Source of the DNA: Limnomonas spitsbergensis
Taxonomy: Eukaryota > Chlorophyta > Chlorophyceae > Chlamydomonadales
Direction: 5' to 3'
Length of the DNA stretch: 64,000 nucleotides
Assembly: GCA_037349105.1 (NCBI GenBank)
Contig: JAYJMM010000105.1
Coordinates: 1,984,001 to 2,048,000 of the forward strand
Shown: one piece after another, positions 37,401 through 49,400 of the stretch
How positions within the stretch are numbered: the stretch's first letter is position 1
Layout of the letters: the number at the start of each line of letters is the position of its first letter
Notes under the pieces: model-generated
Databases searched by the model: none
What the model was told of the DNA's origin: nothing
Seen by the model: the letters and a program-made list of their open reading frames with translations, nothing else
Program-made: the position numbers and the translations under genes

Positions 37401-40400
37401 CCACCTACTCCAAGCCCCAACCCTTTCAAACCCACCCCACCTGCTTGGATGTCCAGCCACCGGTCATCCCCGCAGCGATGAGCATGGTGTAGTCAGCGTT
37501 TAACTGGTACTTGGACCAAAGCTGCTTGAGCTTCTCCACCTGAAGGGACAGGGGGATGGGGACCTGGGTGCTTCAAAATGTGCCGTGCATTTCTTTCAGT
37601 GTGCATCATTCTGTGTGTTTCGTATGTGCCACACTTGGAGAGCTTATAGTCAGCTGCAGATGCGCCGAGCGGGGTCAGAGATCATGTGCGGTCTGTGGCT
37701 GGGGGCCCAAGCAATATGGCTAGCTGCACCAGGCCCCTCGGGTGGTGCACTTGAATGTTGCAGATTGGCAGCTGAAGTGCCCTGAATGCAGCACTGGTTG
37801 ATGCTCTGGATGGGTGCTGACCGCTGAGTGTGAGTGTTTCACGAGTTTCCCCCCCCCACACCTCAACTCTGGCGCTCAGGTTCAGACGCTTAGATTTAGG
37901 AAGCCTGCCAGGAGGTGGCCGGAGCCTTTTGATGGGTGTGAAACTAGGCTCAAGGCAACCGGGCAGGCCTTGAGACTGGACTTGTGCTCAGCAACCCATC
38001 CATAATGCACCAGACTCTGACAGTGGCTCTGTTCCAAGGATAGGGCCGGGTGCACCCTGGAATGCAGCTTGACTTCATATAGCCATAGTTTAAACAACAC
38101 CCGCACCAGCCTCTTGGCCTTGAAATGCCCGTACAGATATCCATCATGCAAGGCGGAAAATCTATTTTCACCTTGTGTATCGGTACGGGATCTGGAATAT
38201 TGTACCTGTATTTACCTTTTCTTGACAGCACCAGGGTCCTGGGGGCCGATCGGCCACCGACGCCAGAAAAAAAACTTGAAAAAAAACTGACCACTCCAGA
38301 ACCCTGGCATCGGCGCCGGCCGATGCCAGATTGCTATTTGTAGGCCACGCGTCAGCGTCAGCCGACACGTTTTTACACGCTCGTCGGCTAAATCGTTATG
38401 TCGAACTCCGAGATCCAAGAGGGTCCTATAGTTATCGATGACGAAGTAGAAGTCCCAGTTCCAACCGCAGCAGAACAGAAGGCTAAGATGGCACTTAGGT
38501 GGCAGCAGTGGACGTCCTCTGATTACCCTCCTGGGAGGAGGCGGCGCGACTGGTCTGCAAGCTAAGTACACCTGCAGGCGATACTTTCTGGCATGCTTGT
38601 TCACCATCAGCGATGTCCTACTGGGAGCCCAGCTGAAGCACATAAAAGCCAGCCCATTCTATACCCTGATGTGTGATAGTAGCACTGATGTGAGCATGGA
38701 GGATCACATGCTGATGTATGTGCAGTGGGTGAACCCAGAAACATTTCAGGTCCATGTCGATTACTTGTGCACAGTCAAGGTGGTGTCCGGTGGCGCCTTG
38801 TCCATGTTCAATGTCATTCTTCAAGTCATGGCATGCTTTGGCCTTGACGCTAAGAAGATGATTGGGTTTGCTAGCGATGGGGCCTCGGTGATTATGGGTC
38901 AGCATACGGGTGTGGCTGCCAGGCTCAAAGAGAGATTTCCTTGGCTAGTGGCCGTGCATTGTGTAGCCCACCGGTGTAATCTGGTCATGGTTAGTGTGCA
39001 AAAGAAAGTGTCAAGTCTCAGGAATTTAGAGCGCATCTTTAAATCGGCCCACAATATCTTCAGCAAAAGTCCCAAGAGGCAGCTGTCGTGGGGGTTGTTT
39101 GGCAAGATCTATGGTGTCACCCGCTTCAAGTTCCCCTCCTTTAATGCCACCAGGTGGTTCAGCAGGATGCAGTGCGTCACCGTGCTGACCCTCAATATGT
39201 TTCCCTTTCTGATGTGGCTCCGCTCAAGCAGCGATTTGCATGGGCTTCTTCTATCTTGCGTTTCCTTGATAATAAAAGGTGCGTTGCCACTTTATATATG
39301 CTCAGGGATATTCTGCTTCCTGTAGAAGTCCTGAGCAAGGCATTGCAGGGTGATCAGCTGAGGCCACACCAAGTCAGTTTCTTAGTGAAGACGGCCAAAG
39401 ATGCCCTTCTCTATTTTTGCAATTGTAACGGTGACGATGCAGCAGCAGACTTTCCTGTTAAGCGGCACTCCCCATTGTTATTCAATTTCTTGTCTGAGTG
39501 TGTGGCAGGCTCATGGTCCAAAATTTATTCTGGAATTGAAGGCCCTGTTGTCATTACGCTGACGTGCACCAATTACACGTTGGGTGCGCTCAGGTCTGTG
39601 GCTTCATCTATTGCTATGGAGATTGTGAAAGGTTTGGATGCACGGTTTTCACCCGACACCTGCTCACTGCTGGATGTATTCAAGATTTTCGAGCCTTCTC
39701 TGTATATTGGTATTACTCCTGATGACCTTGACGATTTATTCGATGCAGAGTTTGAGACACTGCTTGCTCACTTTGCTATAAACCCCCTGAAGTCCATTTT
39801 CCCAGAAAGCGGTGCTCAATTGTGCGAGACGCTGAAATTGTAATTTATTAAAATGAAGGAATCTCTGGTTGATAAGTTGAGGCTTTACGGTCCGAGGATT
39901 CGTTTCGCGGCAGTGTGGAGTCAGTTCCTGTTTGACCCCGCAACTGCTGCCACTATCCTATCCCTCACTGATCCTTCTCGTTTACGTTGCCTCTGTCCTG
40001 GCTATGCACACAGCTTCTGTTGAGAGGGGCTTTAGCTTGCACAGGATTTTTTAAAACCGCCTTACTAACCGGTTGCGGGTTATTACTCTGGATTCCCTCA
40101 TGAGGGTTAAATGTTTGATCGTGGTTCCAAGGTTGATTTCAATTTCCAGCGAGTCCCCCAGGTGTTGGTGGATGAGGCAGTTGTCCTGATAGGCAAGAAG
40201 CCCTTGTGGAAAGATCGCGCCCCCCCTTTGCTTATTTCTAAATTGCACGAGGAGGTGAATGGTATTGTTTTGACCATGCTTGGTGAATCTTTAGATGAGG
40301 AGGGTATTGATGTTGAGGCTGGCGATGAGCCCATGGCCATGGATGAGGTTTTTGTTGGCGAGGAGGTAGAGTCTGAGGAGGAGTCAGAGGAGGAGGAGGA

Positions 40401-43400
40401 TTCCAACGACGACCTGCCTCTGGCTGCCCTCGGTTGGTAGCTTTCTTTCGTTTTGCCATCGGCAGGCAGGCAGGTAGTCAGGTATTTTCTCCTAGACAGT
40501 TGGGCCCCCGGTGTAACGTTCTTGACTTGAAAAAAAATGAAATTCGGCTTCACACTTTTTCACGTCTCACACTTTTTCACACTTAACGGGGAAAACAAAA
40601 AAACAGCCGACCGGAAAATAAGGCCTGGTCGGCGTCAGCCGACCGGAAAAAAGAGGGTGGTCGGCGTCAGCCGACCTTTCTGAAAAGGCCCCCCAGGACC
40701 CTGGACAGCACCAGCAGAAATTAGTGCTGGCATAAGCTTAAACCACAAATTCGGTTTTGAGCAGTAGCAAGCCCATAGCGCTCTGAAGGGTGGGGAATAG
40801 GGTGTTTTTTTACCCGTCAATTGCAGGGATTAGAAGCTTCAATTAGCGCTTCTCATCGTGGAGTTTTGTGCTTTCGGTGCTGTGTTGCAAACCTGAAGTG
40901 CCATTTCACCCACGCTCTCTGAAAACTTTCTTTGTGCTTGAAATCATGGTTCTAGTCTATCAAGCTTTTTCCTGATAGACTAGAACTATCATTTTCTCAC
41001 ACACAGAGCAACAAGCACAATTTTCTAGGGGCTTTGTTAACAGCGGCCGCTTTCTACACAACCCCTCTACTATGGAAGTATTATACATATAACAATACTT
41101 TCACACCATGTTATCCCACCTGTCTGGTGGTGAGCTGACCCCACTTAAGCCCCATGGTCTTGAGCTCCCGCGTGACCTGAGACTCCCTCAGGCCGCCATC
41201 CATGCCTGCAAGCAGCAATAAATTTTGTTGTTGATGTTACAACGGCTGCGCAGTGACCGGATTTTCTTGAGAGGGACAGACAGTGCCAATAGGAGGAACT
41301 GAGAAAGCAGAATCAGAACATGTCCTAGTCAGCCGGTGCTTTCCGCCATGACATCCGGTCCAGCCGGTGCTTCCCGCCAAGACTTCATAGCACAACATGT
41401 GTCATATATCGAGACACATGTCCAGAACTCTCATATTCCTCGACCTGGGAGCAGTATCCTCAGGCCAAACAAGGCCTAGCACCTGCCAAAGCAACCGCCC
41501 CCCAAAGGCATATTCCAAGACAGATATCCCTTCTGCAGGGATGCTAGAAGCCAGACCCACCTGCCAGGAGCACGTCCATATTGGCACGGCTGCAGTTGTT
41601 CCTCTCAAACAAGTCCTGCAGCTTCTCGCGGCCCTCCGGGTTGAGCAACCCTGTCTGCCCAGGCCGGGACTGCTTCTGGTGCATACGCCGCAGCTGATCT
41701 GCAGGTGAGGGAAAGGCGACATGGATACGATGAGGGCAGGAGGGAGGGAGGGGCAGAAAACAAGCTGGCACTGGACTTGATTGGCCTTCTCCCCTTTGTC
41801 ATCATTCTTCAGAGGCCGTATGGTCGTGGTGAGGGCATGAAGAAGGGAGGCCAGTCAGGATGCAAGTTACAAACCTTTGGCGACCGAGGCATGAGGTTCT
41901 CAGTCCAGGGAGTCGACCTGTTGCCCTAGGCAGGGTTGCCCTGGGTGACGAGATCACCATACACACACATGGGCATGTCACCATGCGCCAATTGACGCTG
42001 ATGCCCAATGTCAAGCGCCACTGTCAAGCCATTCAACCTCGACAAGGCTTGTCCAAGGCGGCCCTGACACAGCCGTACAAGCATATACATGAAGACCCTT
42101 GCGGGCATGCAGGCTCATGGGGCCCTTGCAGGGATTGCAGGCCTATGTGGCCCCAAGCAGGACCATGGGCAAACGCAAGTGCATGGGCACATTTAGGCAG
42201 TTGAGCACAAGGGAACATGGAGGCTCCTGGAAGTAGACGTTGGCAAACGAGTGTACAATAAATGCTGCAGAGTCTACGTTAGCCCGAGCCTCCCCCGTCC
42301 TCCCCGCCCCACCTTTGGCCTCTGCAAGCCGCTTAGCTGCGTTGGCGGCAGCGGGCAGTGCCTCCCCTGCTGCCTCCTCTGGCAGCCCGCCACCCCCCTC
42401 CTCGTCGTCTCCGAGGTCCGCAGCCGCACCCTTGCGACGGCGGGAGGGTGCGGGCAAGCCGCTCTCCTCGTACAGCCTACACACAAGCATTCCAGCCAGG
42501 GGCAGTAGCTCGGGGTGGGAGCAGGGCGTATAGAGGATCACACAAATACCTGATTGGAGGCCGGCATGCGACACGCACATACACAAGCTCACTTACCCAT
42601 GTTACATACGTCCATACTGCTCATGTGCCACTACCATACCGTAACGAAAAGCCACAAACAGGAAGTCCTTGTCTCTCTTTTCTCACAGGTGGTGATTGTA
42701 TCGCTCTCACCTCACAAAGTAGTCGCCATTGATTTCATCCACTACCGTTGTGGTCTTCCAGAACATGAGGTCCACAAACAGCATGCCGGAGACTGCGTCT
42801 TGGATCTGCAGATCACATGAGCGCACGACGAGGCAATTCAGATCTCTCTCACAACAGCCATTTCCAGTGCCCAGCGATACAGCCCGTCCTGGCATATTGC
42901 CAAGTCGGCCTGCCAAGTCTATAAGCCTAACTCGGCCTGCATGCCTACCTCAGCCTGTTTCGCCTCTTTCTTCTGTTTTTTTTCCTGAACATCAGCAGCC
43001 ACGACTGCAGCCCGGGCTTGATCTTCATCCTCGGCATCTCCTCCTGGTACGTCTGTAGCAGTTCCAGCAGCTTCTGCTGGACCGGCGGCGGCGGCGGCAG
43101 CATCGTTGCCACCACTGCCGCTAGCTGCCGGTGGGACGAGCTTGGCAAACAGGCCTCTCACCACCTAAAACACAGGGCAGCAGAGGGGGGACTTTGGTGC
43201 GGATTTTCTTAATGGGCCATGGCTGCAGGCCCGGAGGCAGGGCCAATATTTGCTGCCTTGGACGAATGATCTTACGGAGGAACCATACACTAACTGCCCC
43301 TTCAATACTTGTTGCCCCTTGCAGAAGCACTGCCTTAAACGGCATATCAACCAACATGTATGGCATCTGTACCGCCACACCCGACTGGCAGGGCCTGTCT

Positions 43401-46400
43401 GGTGTTGGAAACTGCACACCCCTCACAGTCTCCCCGAAAGAACCGTGATACTATGTGCCCTACTGCCCCAAGCACACGGCCCTGGCGCCCACCTTGGTGG
43501 CTAGTTTGAGCAGATCTTGGAAGGCCTCGATCCTTCCCTTGGTCCTGATGGAGCGGTCCACCAGCAGGGCGTGCATCACGCGCAGCACAGACAGCTGGTA
43601 CAGCATCGGCTCCAGGCCCAGCCCGCCCACGTCCTGCCGGGATAGAGCAACGAGGTGGAGCAGTGAGAGCGGTGACCGAGGGCCCTCTCTCCCAGGGAGG
43701 AATGCAGGCAGGAAGCGGGCCCAGGAGATGAGGGCACAAATGCAGGCTGCTTGCATCCACCCTAGCAGCTGCTGCTGACGTGGCTGGCATGGTCAGTCAA
43801 TACTGGTCACACACAGTCAGTCACAGTCACACAGACTGTAATACACAAGCAGTCACGACAGGAAACTTCCTGTTTCCCACCTGAGGTGCCGCAATCCTCG
43901 TCAGCACCGCACACGTCGCCGCGTTCGTCGCGGCGCTGTTGTTGGCGTAGTGCCTCAGGCCGTATTGCACCACGAAATGTACGACGGCGGGCGTCGCCAG
44001 CTCGCGCCGCATCGATGCCGAGAGGTCCAGGGCCACCTCGCGGAAGCGCTTGGAGCCGCCCTGTCGCGCAACGGCCGCCGCGTGAGGGAGACGAACCGGG
44101 TAAGGCAGAGAGAAGTATAAATGGGGAAAGCACACATGTGCAGCGCTTCCTGTGCTGGGCATAGGAGAGTGCTCCCCGCATGGACATGGGTGTGAATATG
44201 CCGCTAGAGGTCTGAGGCATGAGGGGTGGGATGAGAGCCATGGGTGCCATTTTGGCACCAACCTCTTCCTCACTGTCGACCATTAGGCTATCTCACAGCA
44301 CTGGCTGCGGTCAACAATGGGTGATGTCACACATCCACCCCGAGTGGCATCACACTTCCATCCCCTGGCCCCGAGCGACTGCACCCTTCCATCCCAACAA
44401 CTTCAATTTAGCTGCCTTTCCTCCCAAGTGAGGGCCTAGGTTTAAATTCTAACCTCAGAGGCTCACTTCGGCTGCCTCCGAAAATCTGGGTATAGGTGGC
44501 AAGCTAGCAGAGGCTCTGTAGTCCCTTTATATCCTGTCCCACACTTTTCCCTGCACAAATTCATCTGCTGGTCCCCACTCACACGCGCACATGCTTGCTA
44601 GATTGCTAGCGTACCTCTTCATCCTCTTCGTCCCCACCGTCGCTGGAGTCACCCGAGTAGAGCTCCTCCAGCGGGGCGCGATCGCGGCCCGTCACGGCAG
44701 CCGCAGTCTTCTCCTTTTCAGAAGCGTTCTCCCCAGAGCCCTCTACAAAGGATGGCAGACATTAATTCGATTTGATTGCAACCGAGGGCCGGCCGCTGAG
44801 CAACCGTTACATGCATGCTTCAGTGATCTGATGCAGGGCCATGACCCTTGACCAGAGAATAATTTGCATCTTCTTAAGTAATTGCATGAAGACGGTGCGC
44901 TTCTGAGAGCGAACAGTTGAGTCATGAGGGTTCAAACCTTTCATCCACCCCAGAGCGTGGCAGAAGTGTCACAGGGTGAAGTGGTCTACGGACAAGGCCC
45001 TTATCGTTTAACTTTCTTGAAGACTGCATCCCAACATTGCCCCCAAGACACTGTCCCCATCAGCTGGAGAGCGAGAGGCAGAGCTTGGCCTCCTTTCTCA
45101 AACAATCCAGGTTCCCACGGCAAGCCTGCCCAGCTGCCCCATTGGTCGGTTCAAGATCCGGCCGAGACCAAATTAGATAGCTGCCCAAAGGAAGGGCCAT
45201 CAGCCCTGGCAATCTTTAGCATACAAAAAAGTGTCTTGCAGCAACAGCCCTGGTCACAGAGGCTTGCAAGCAATCAGAACCACCGTTCATCCAGACAGTC
45301 TACCTGGACCCTGGCCATGCCTCAGCTCACTTTTTCCACATTCAGTCCTCCCATTGGGCACCAGGGCACCCGCAGGCCTGATCACCCCGGATCGGGCGGT
45401 TTCAGTTCATTTCCCTTTCCCCTCACCTCCGCCACTCTTCTCTCCCCCCGCATCCGCAGCTCCCTCTCCACTGTCAGGCTTTTCTCCGCCGTCTAGGTCG
45501 GCAGCCGCTGCATCCACGTTGCCGTCCTCGCCCTCCACGTCCTCCTGCTGCTTTTGCTTCTTCCGTTTGCCCGCACGCCCTGCCTTGCGTTTCACCAGGA
45601 AGCCCCCAGGCTCATTCTTGCTCAGCCGATCATAGAGCCGCAGCACCACGTGAGTAGCCTGCAAAAAAGGAAGGGCAAGGCGACAGGAGGGTGAGGGCCA
45701 GCCGATTGGGTCAGCAGCCTGCCTGGGAGGGTCAAAAAGTTGAGGAAGGTGGGTCAGGGCGAGACCATGCCCAATTGCCAGCCCACTGAATCTATCTGCA
45801 CCAGTAGAATGAGGGGTTCATCAGGTGTCCTCTCAAAAGCGTGTCAGGTTTGCCTTGCGTGTCTGCTTCCTACTTCTGCTGTCGCGATCATTCCTGCCCG
45901 ACCCTTTCCAAATATGCTGAAAGCCATTCAGGTGGATGCTGATGTCACACTTAAGCAATGATGACAAAAGCAACACACGTGCACACACACCGCACCTGAA
46001 GCACATCTGCTGCATGACTCCTGGGCTGTTTCTTGGGGTTGAACTCACGCATGATGCGACCCAGCACTGGCAGCAGGCCAGAGTCCTTCATGTCATCATG
46101 CAGCAGCCTAGGGGGTGAGGAGACATTGCAGGGGGTGTGAGGGACGAGGATATGGATGCAGATATTGGCAGCCATGGGATGCAAATGCAGCTCCGGCCAG
46201 CCCTCAGACAGAGATCAGACAGGCCCTCAGGGAGAGACCTGGCAAGCCCAGGCGAGCCCTCAAGGGAACAGGCAGCAGGGGAAAGTGCTGCATTGTCTTT
46301 TGACCTGCGTCGACATGCCGTCCTTCAAAAATGGCTGACAGTGATAACCGGAAATGACTGGGAAATATGACTGTAAATAATCGGAGGCAAGAAGACAGGC

Positions 46401-49400
46401 GACCAAAACCGCATCCACCTGCGCTGTAGGTGGTCCGCTGCCTTCTTGTCGTCTGGGCTCCCCACCCTCTGAGCCAGTTCCAGCACCAGCAGCATCTCCT
46501 TCAGTAGAGTCATGGAGCAATGCTGTTGCAGGCACACAGGCAGGAGTAAAGGGGGGGGGGAGGGGGCGCAAGGAGAAGTGTTGTGGGAGGCAGGCTTGGG
46601 TTGAGAAAGTGCGAAGTTGTGGGAACTAGGCAGGAGAAAGGCTCCCTGCCCTCTCCCATGCGAGCCCCTGGTGACCCATGCAGATCGAAAGATCCTCCCT
46701 CCTTGGAAGAATGTCCAGATTTCAAACATCATGCCACAGCAGCCATGCAGCAACGACCATGGCATGCAACATCCTCCACGTAACAATGTCCAAGCAGCAG
46801 TCATCATGCCACAGCAGCCATGCAGCAGCCCACATGTAACAGCCTCCATGTAACAGCATCCAAGAAACAACCATCATGCAGCATCTACCATGCCACGGCC
46901 CTCATGCAGTAGCCTCCATGCAACAACATCGAAGCATCAGCCCCCATGCAACTACCTCCATGCAACGATGCCCAGGGAACAGCCAACATGCAACAGCCCT
47001 CATGCAGCAGCCTCCATGCAACAACATCATAGCAACAGCCACCATGAATCAGCCTTCATGTGAATCCCTCCCAGGAGCCGTATATGACCATGAACGACAA
47101 AACATCATCTTCAGATGTCATATATTCACATTCCTTTGAGTTCATTGGGCGCCATGCAGGCACATGGGATTAGTACCTGTAAAAATCCCCTCAAGTCCCC
47201 AGACTCCCCACCTGCAGCGCCCAGTCCTTGAGGTCGCTCTTGGCTGGCACGTCCAGCTGGCCCAGCCACAACATGTGCACCAGGTGGAATGTCTCCCACC
47301 CCATAGTGGCACTGACGCTGGCAAATGGCGAGGAACTGGAGGGCAGGTCTGCAGGCAGCTGCCCGGCCTCGGCAGTGGGCACCGGTGCCGCTGAAGCCTC
47401 CTGAGGTCGGGCCAAGGAGCGTTGCAAGAGTTGGGGCACAAGGACGAGGGAGAGCCACCAGGGGTTTCTGAGGGCCAAAGGGGGAGTCGGCAGCGGGCCA
47501 GCAATGGCAAGTGAACTAACTCAACTAACTCAAAGATACTAAGAGGCTTTGCAGAGCAAAACTTGCGGGTATCACATATGTCCTTCCATTTGGATTTAAA
47601 AAGGAGGAACCCACAGGCCAAACATCCACAAACACCATCCTTTCATTGCTAGAGGAGCTGCTAGTTATGTGCCTTGGGTCTAAGAACCTCCGCAAGCCTC
47701 ACCTGCTTCATGCGCACAAAGCTGGTCATGAAGGACGCCACTTTGATGAAGTTGATGAAGTCCGGTGCCTCCAGTCTGCTGATGCCCAGTCCAGGCTCAA
47801 GCTCCCTGCAACGGGAATGGGGGCGTGGATGAGAAGACGGGCTGGCAGTTTCAAATTCGAATTTCCAAACTTATTCCAACTTATTCGAATTTCCCAACTT
47901 ATTCCAAACTTATATAAACCCTTAACCCATATTTTCGATACCAAACAAATAAAAAACCAAAAACAGACAAAAGGCTTTTGAAGCACACTTTGCGGCAGCC
48001 CCAAGGCGGATGAGTGAGGCGAGCACAGGAGTACGGGGGACGGAGTTTAACCAATGAGGTAGAAAGGCGGCAGGAACAACATAATCTCACACGGGCCGGC
48101 AGAGACTGAGTCAGCCCCGCTAGTCAGCCATCAGGCGCCTGTATATCAGGCCAGCTGTGGGGTTCGCCATCCCGTAAGTGGCCTCTCTGCGAGATGGAGG
48201 GACACATTACGAAAAGTGTTTTATGTTAGGGTACAATGTACCCGAGTTTCCCTCTTCCTGTAGCTTTGTTTATATGAAACTAGGACGTCTGGTTTTGTTT
48301 GAGATCTCCAGCAGGGTGACATGCACGAGAACTTTGATGGGCAGAAGGGCAGCAGGAGACCGTATCAGAGGTTGGGCATCAGAGCAGTACTAGGCAGCAT
48401 ACAAGAGCAGAAGCTGGATAGTTGGGCAGTAGGCAGCATTTACAAGCTAGACAGCATGACAGTAGCTGGACAAAAGGGCGACAAGCAGGAACTGAACTGA
48501 GCAGCAGCAGGAGCAGGCAATTGGCAACATGCAGAAGCTGGACAGTTATGATGTAGGCAGCAAGCATGGGCACAAGCTGAGCAGCAGGCAAGAGCCAAAG
48601 ATGGGCAACAGGGCACTAGGCGGCTGACAGCAGGGATTGGGCCAGAAGCTGGGCAGCAGGACAGGATCGGTAGGCAGCAGGCAGGGACAGAAGGCGGGCA
48701 GCAGGGCAGTAGGTAGCAAGCAGGAGCTGGGCAGCAGGACAGTAGGCAGCAGGCAGGAACAGAAGGTGGGCAGCAGGGTAGCATATAGCAGCCGCAAGCT
48801 GGGCAGCATGGCAGCATGCAACTTTGGATCTACCCATGCGACTTCAGTTCAGGCCGGCCGGTGCTCCACTGCGGCATGCACTGTTGGCATTGCTGAAATT
48901 CCTTTCTGGCTCACTGCAGGAGGTCCGACCGCCAGGCCGGTACTTCGAAGTTCAAAGTATGGGTCGGTCGCAGGCAGTGTGGTGCGACACGTCGGTCTGG
49001 GTCCCGCCTCGTTTTTTCATTCTGCTGTGTCATGCACTTTTCTCGTTGTAACCTCTGGACACCCCTCCTGCCTTCCTGCGTTAGCCACACTGTCTGATCG
49101 GCATGCCACAGGAGGGACCTGGAGAGCCCCGTAAGTAAAGCAACCTGCCGCAGGGTCCCCTGTCCTAGCTGCGTGCTATCAATCATATCCTGATCCAGCT
49201 GCACACCCGTGTAGTCGGCTGTGGACGGGAGGGGTGACCTAGACGGCACATCAGCATTCTGGTGGCACGCCCCTGGACGGTGGACCATGGTTATGTCCAG
49301 CTCCTGGAGCATGAGTGCCCACCTGTCACGCTGCCCAGTGAGTTCCTGACTTGCCATGAGGTAAGTGAGTGGCTCATGGCAGAAATCAGGTCCACCTTGA

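Larger units (their letters stand above)
34927..41698 (-). repeat. Tandem repeated modules in the TIMELESS C-terminus (exons 19-25)
   Basis: About five related units of 40-90 residues follow one another. Unit first halves: LQDLFERNNCSRANMDVLLA, LKQLWSKYQLNADYTMLIAA, LQEIWERLGGRPETLEK, LKELYEEFREYPDVLNQITS, LAAAMLKHAGKSDMLDLIAE. Matching second halves: SQVTRELKTMGL, SKQVGGLLRKHGL, LVLRRLRKLGL, VKQVQKLLQKHGV, VKLVQRMLKKHGL. Plant TIM has, as far as I recall, a single such unit. Introns after exons 20-24 are all phase 0 and three fall just before the V[GQ]xLLxKHG helix, which fits growth by exon duplication. Confidence 0.72.
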
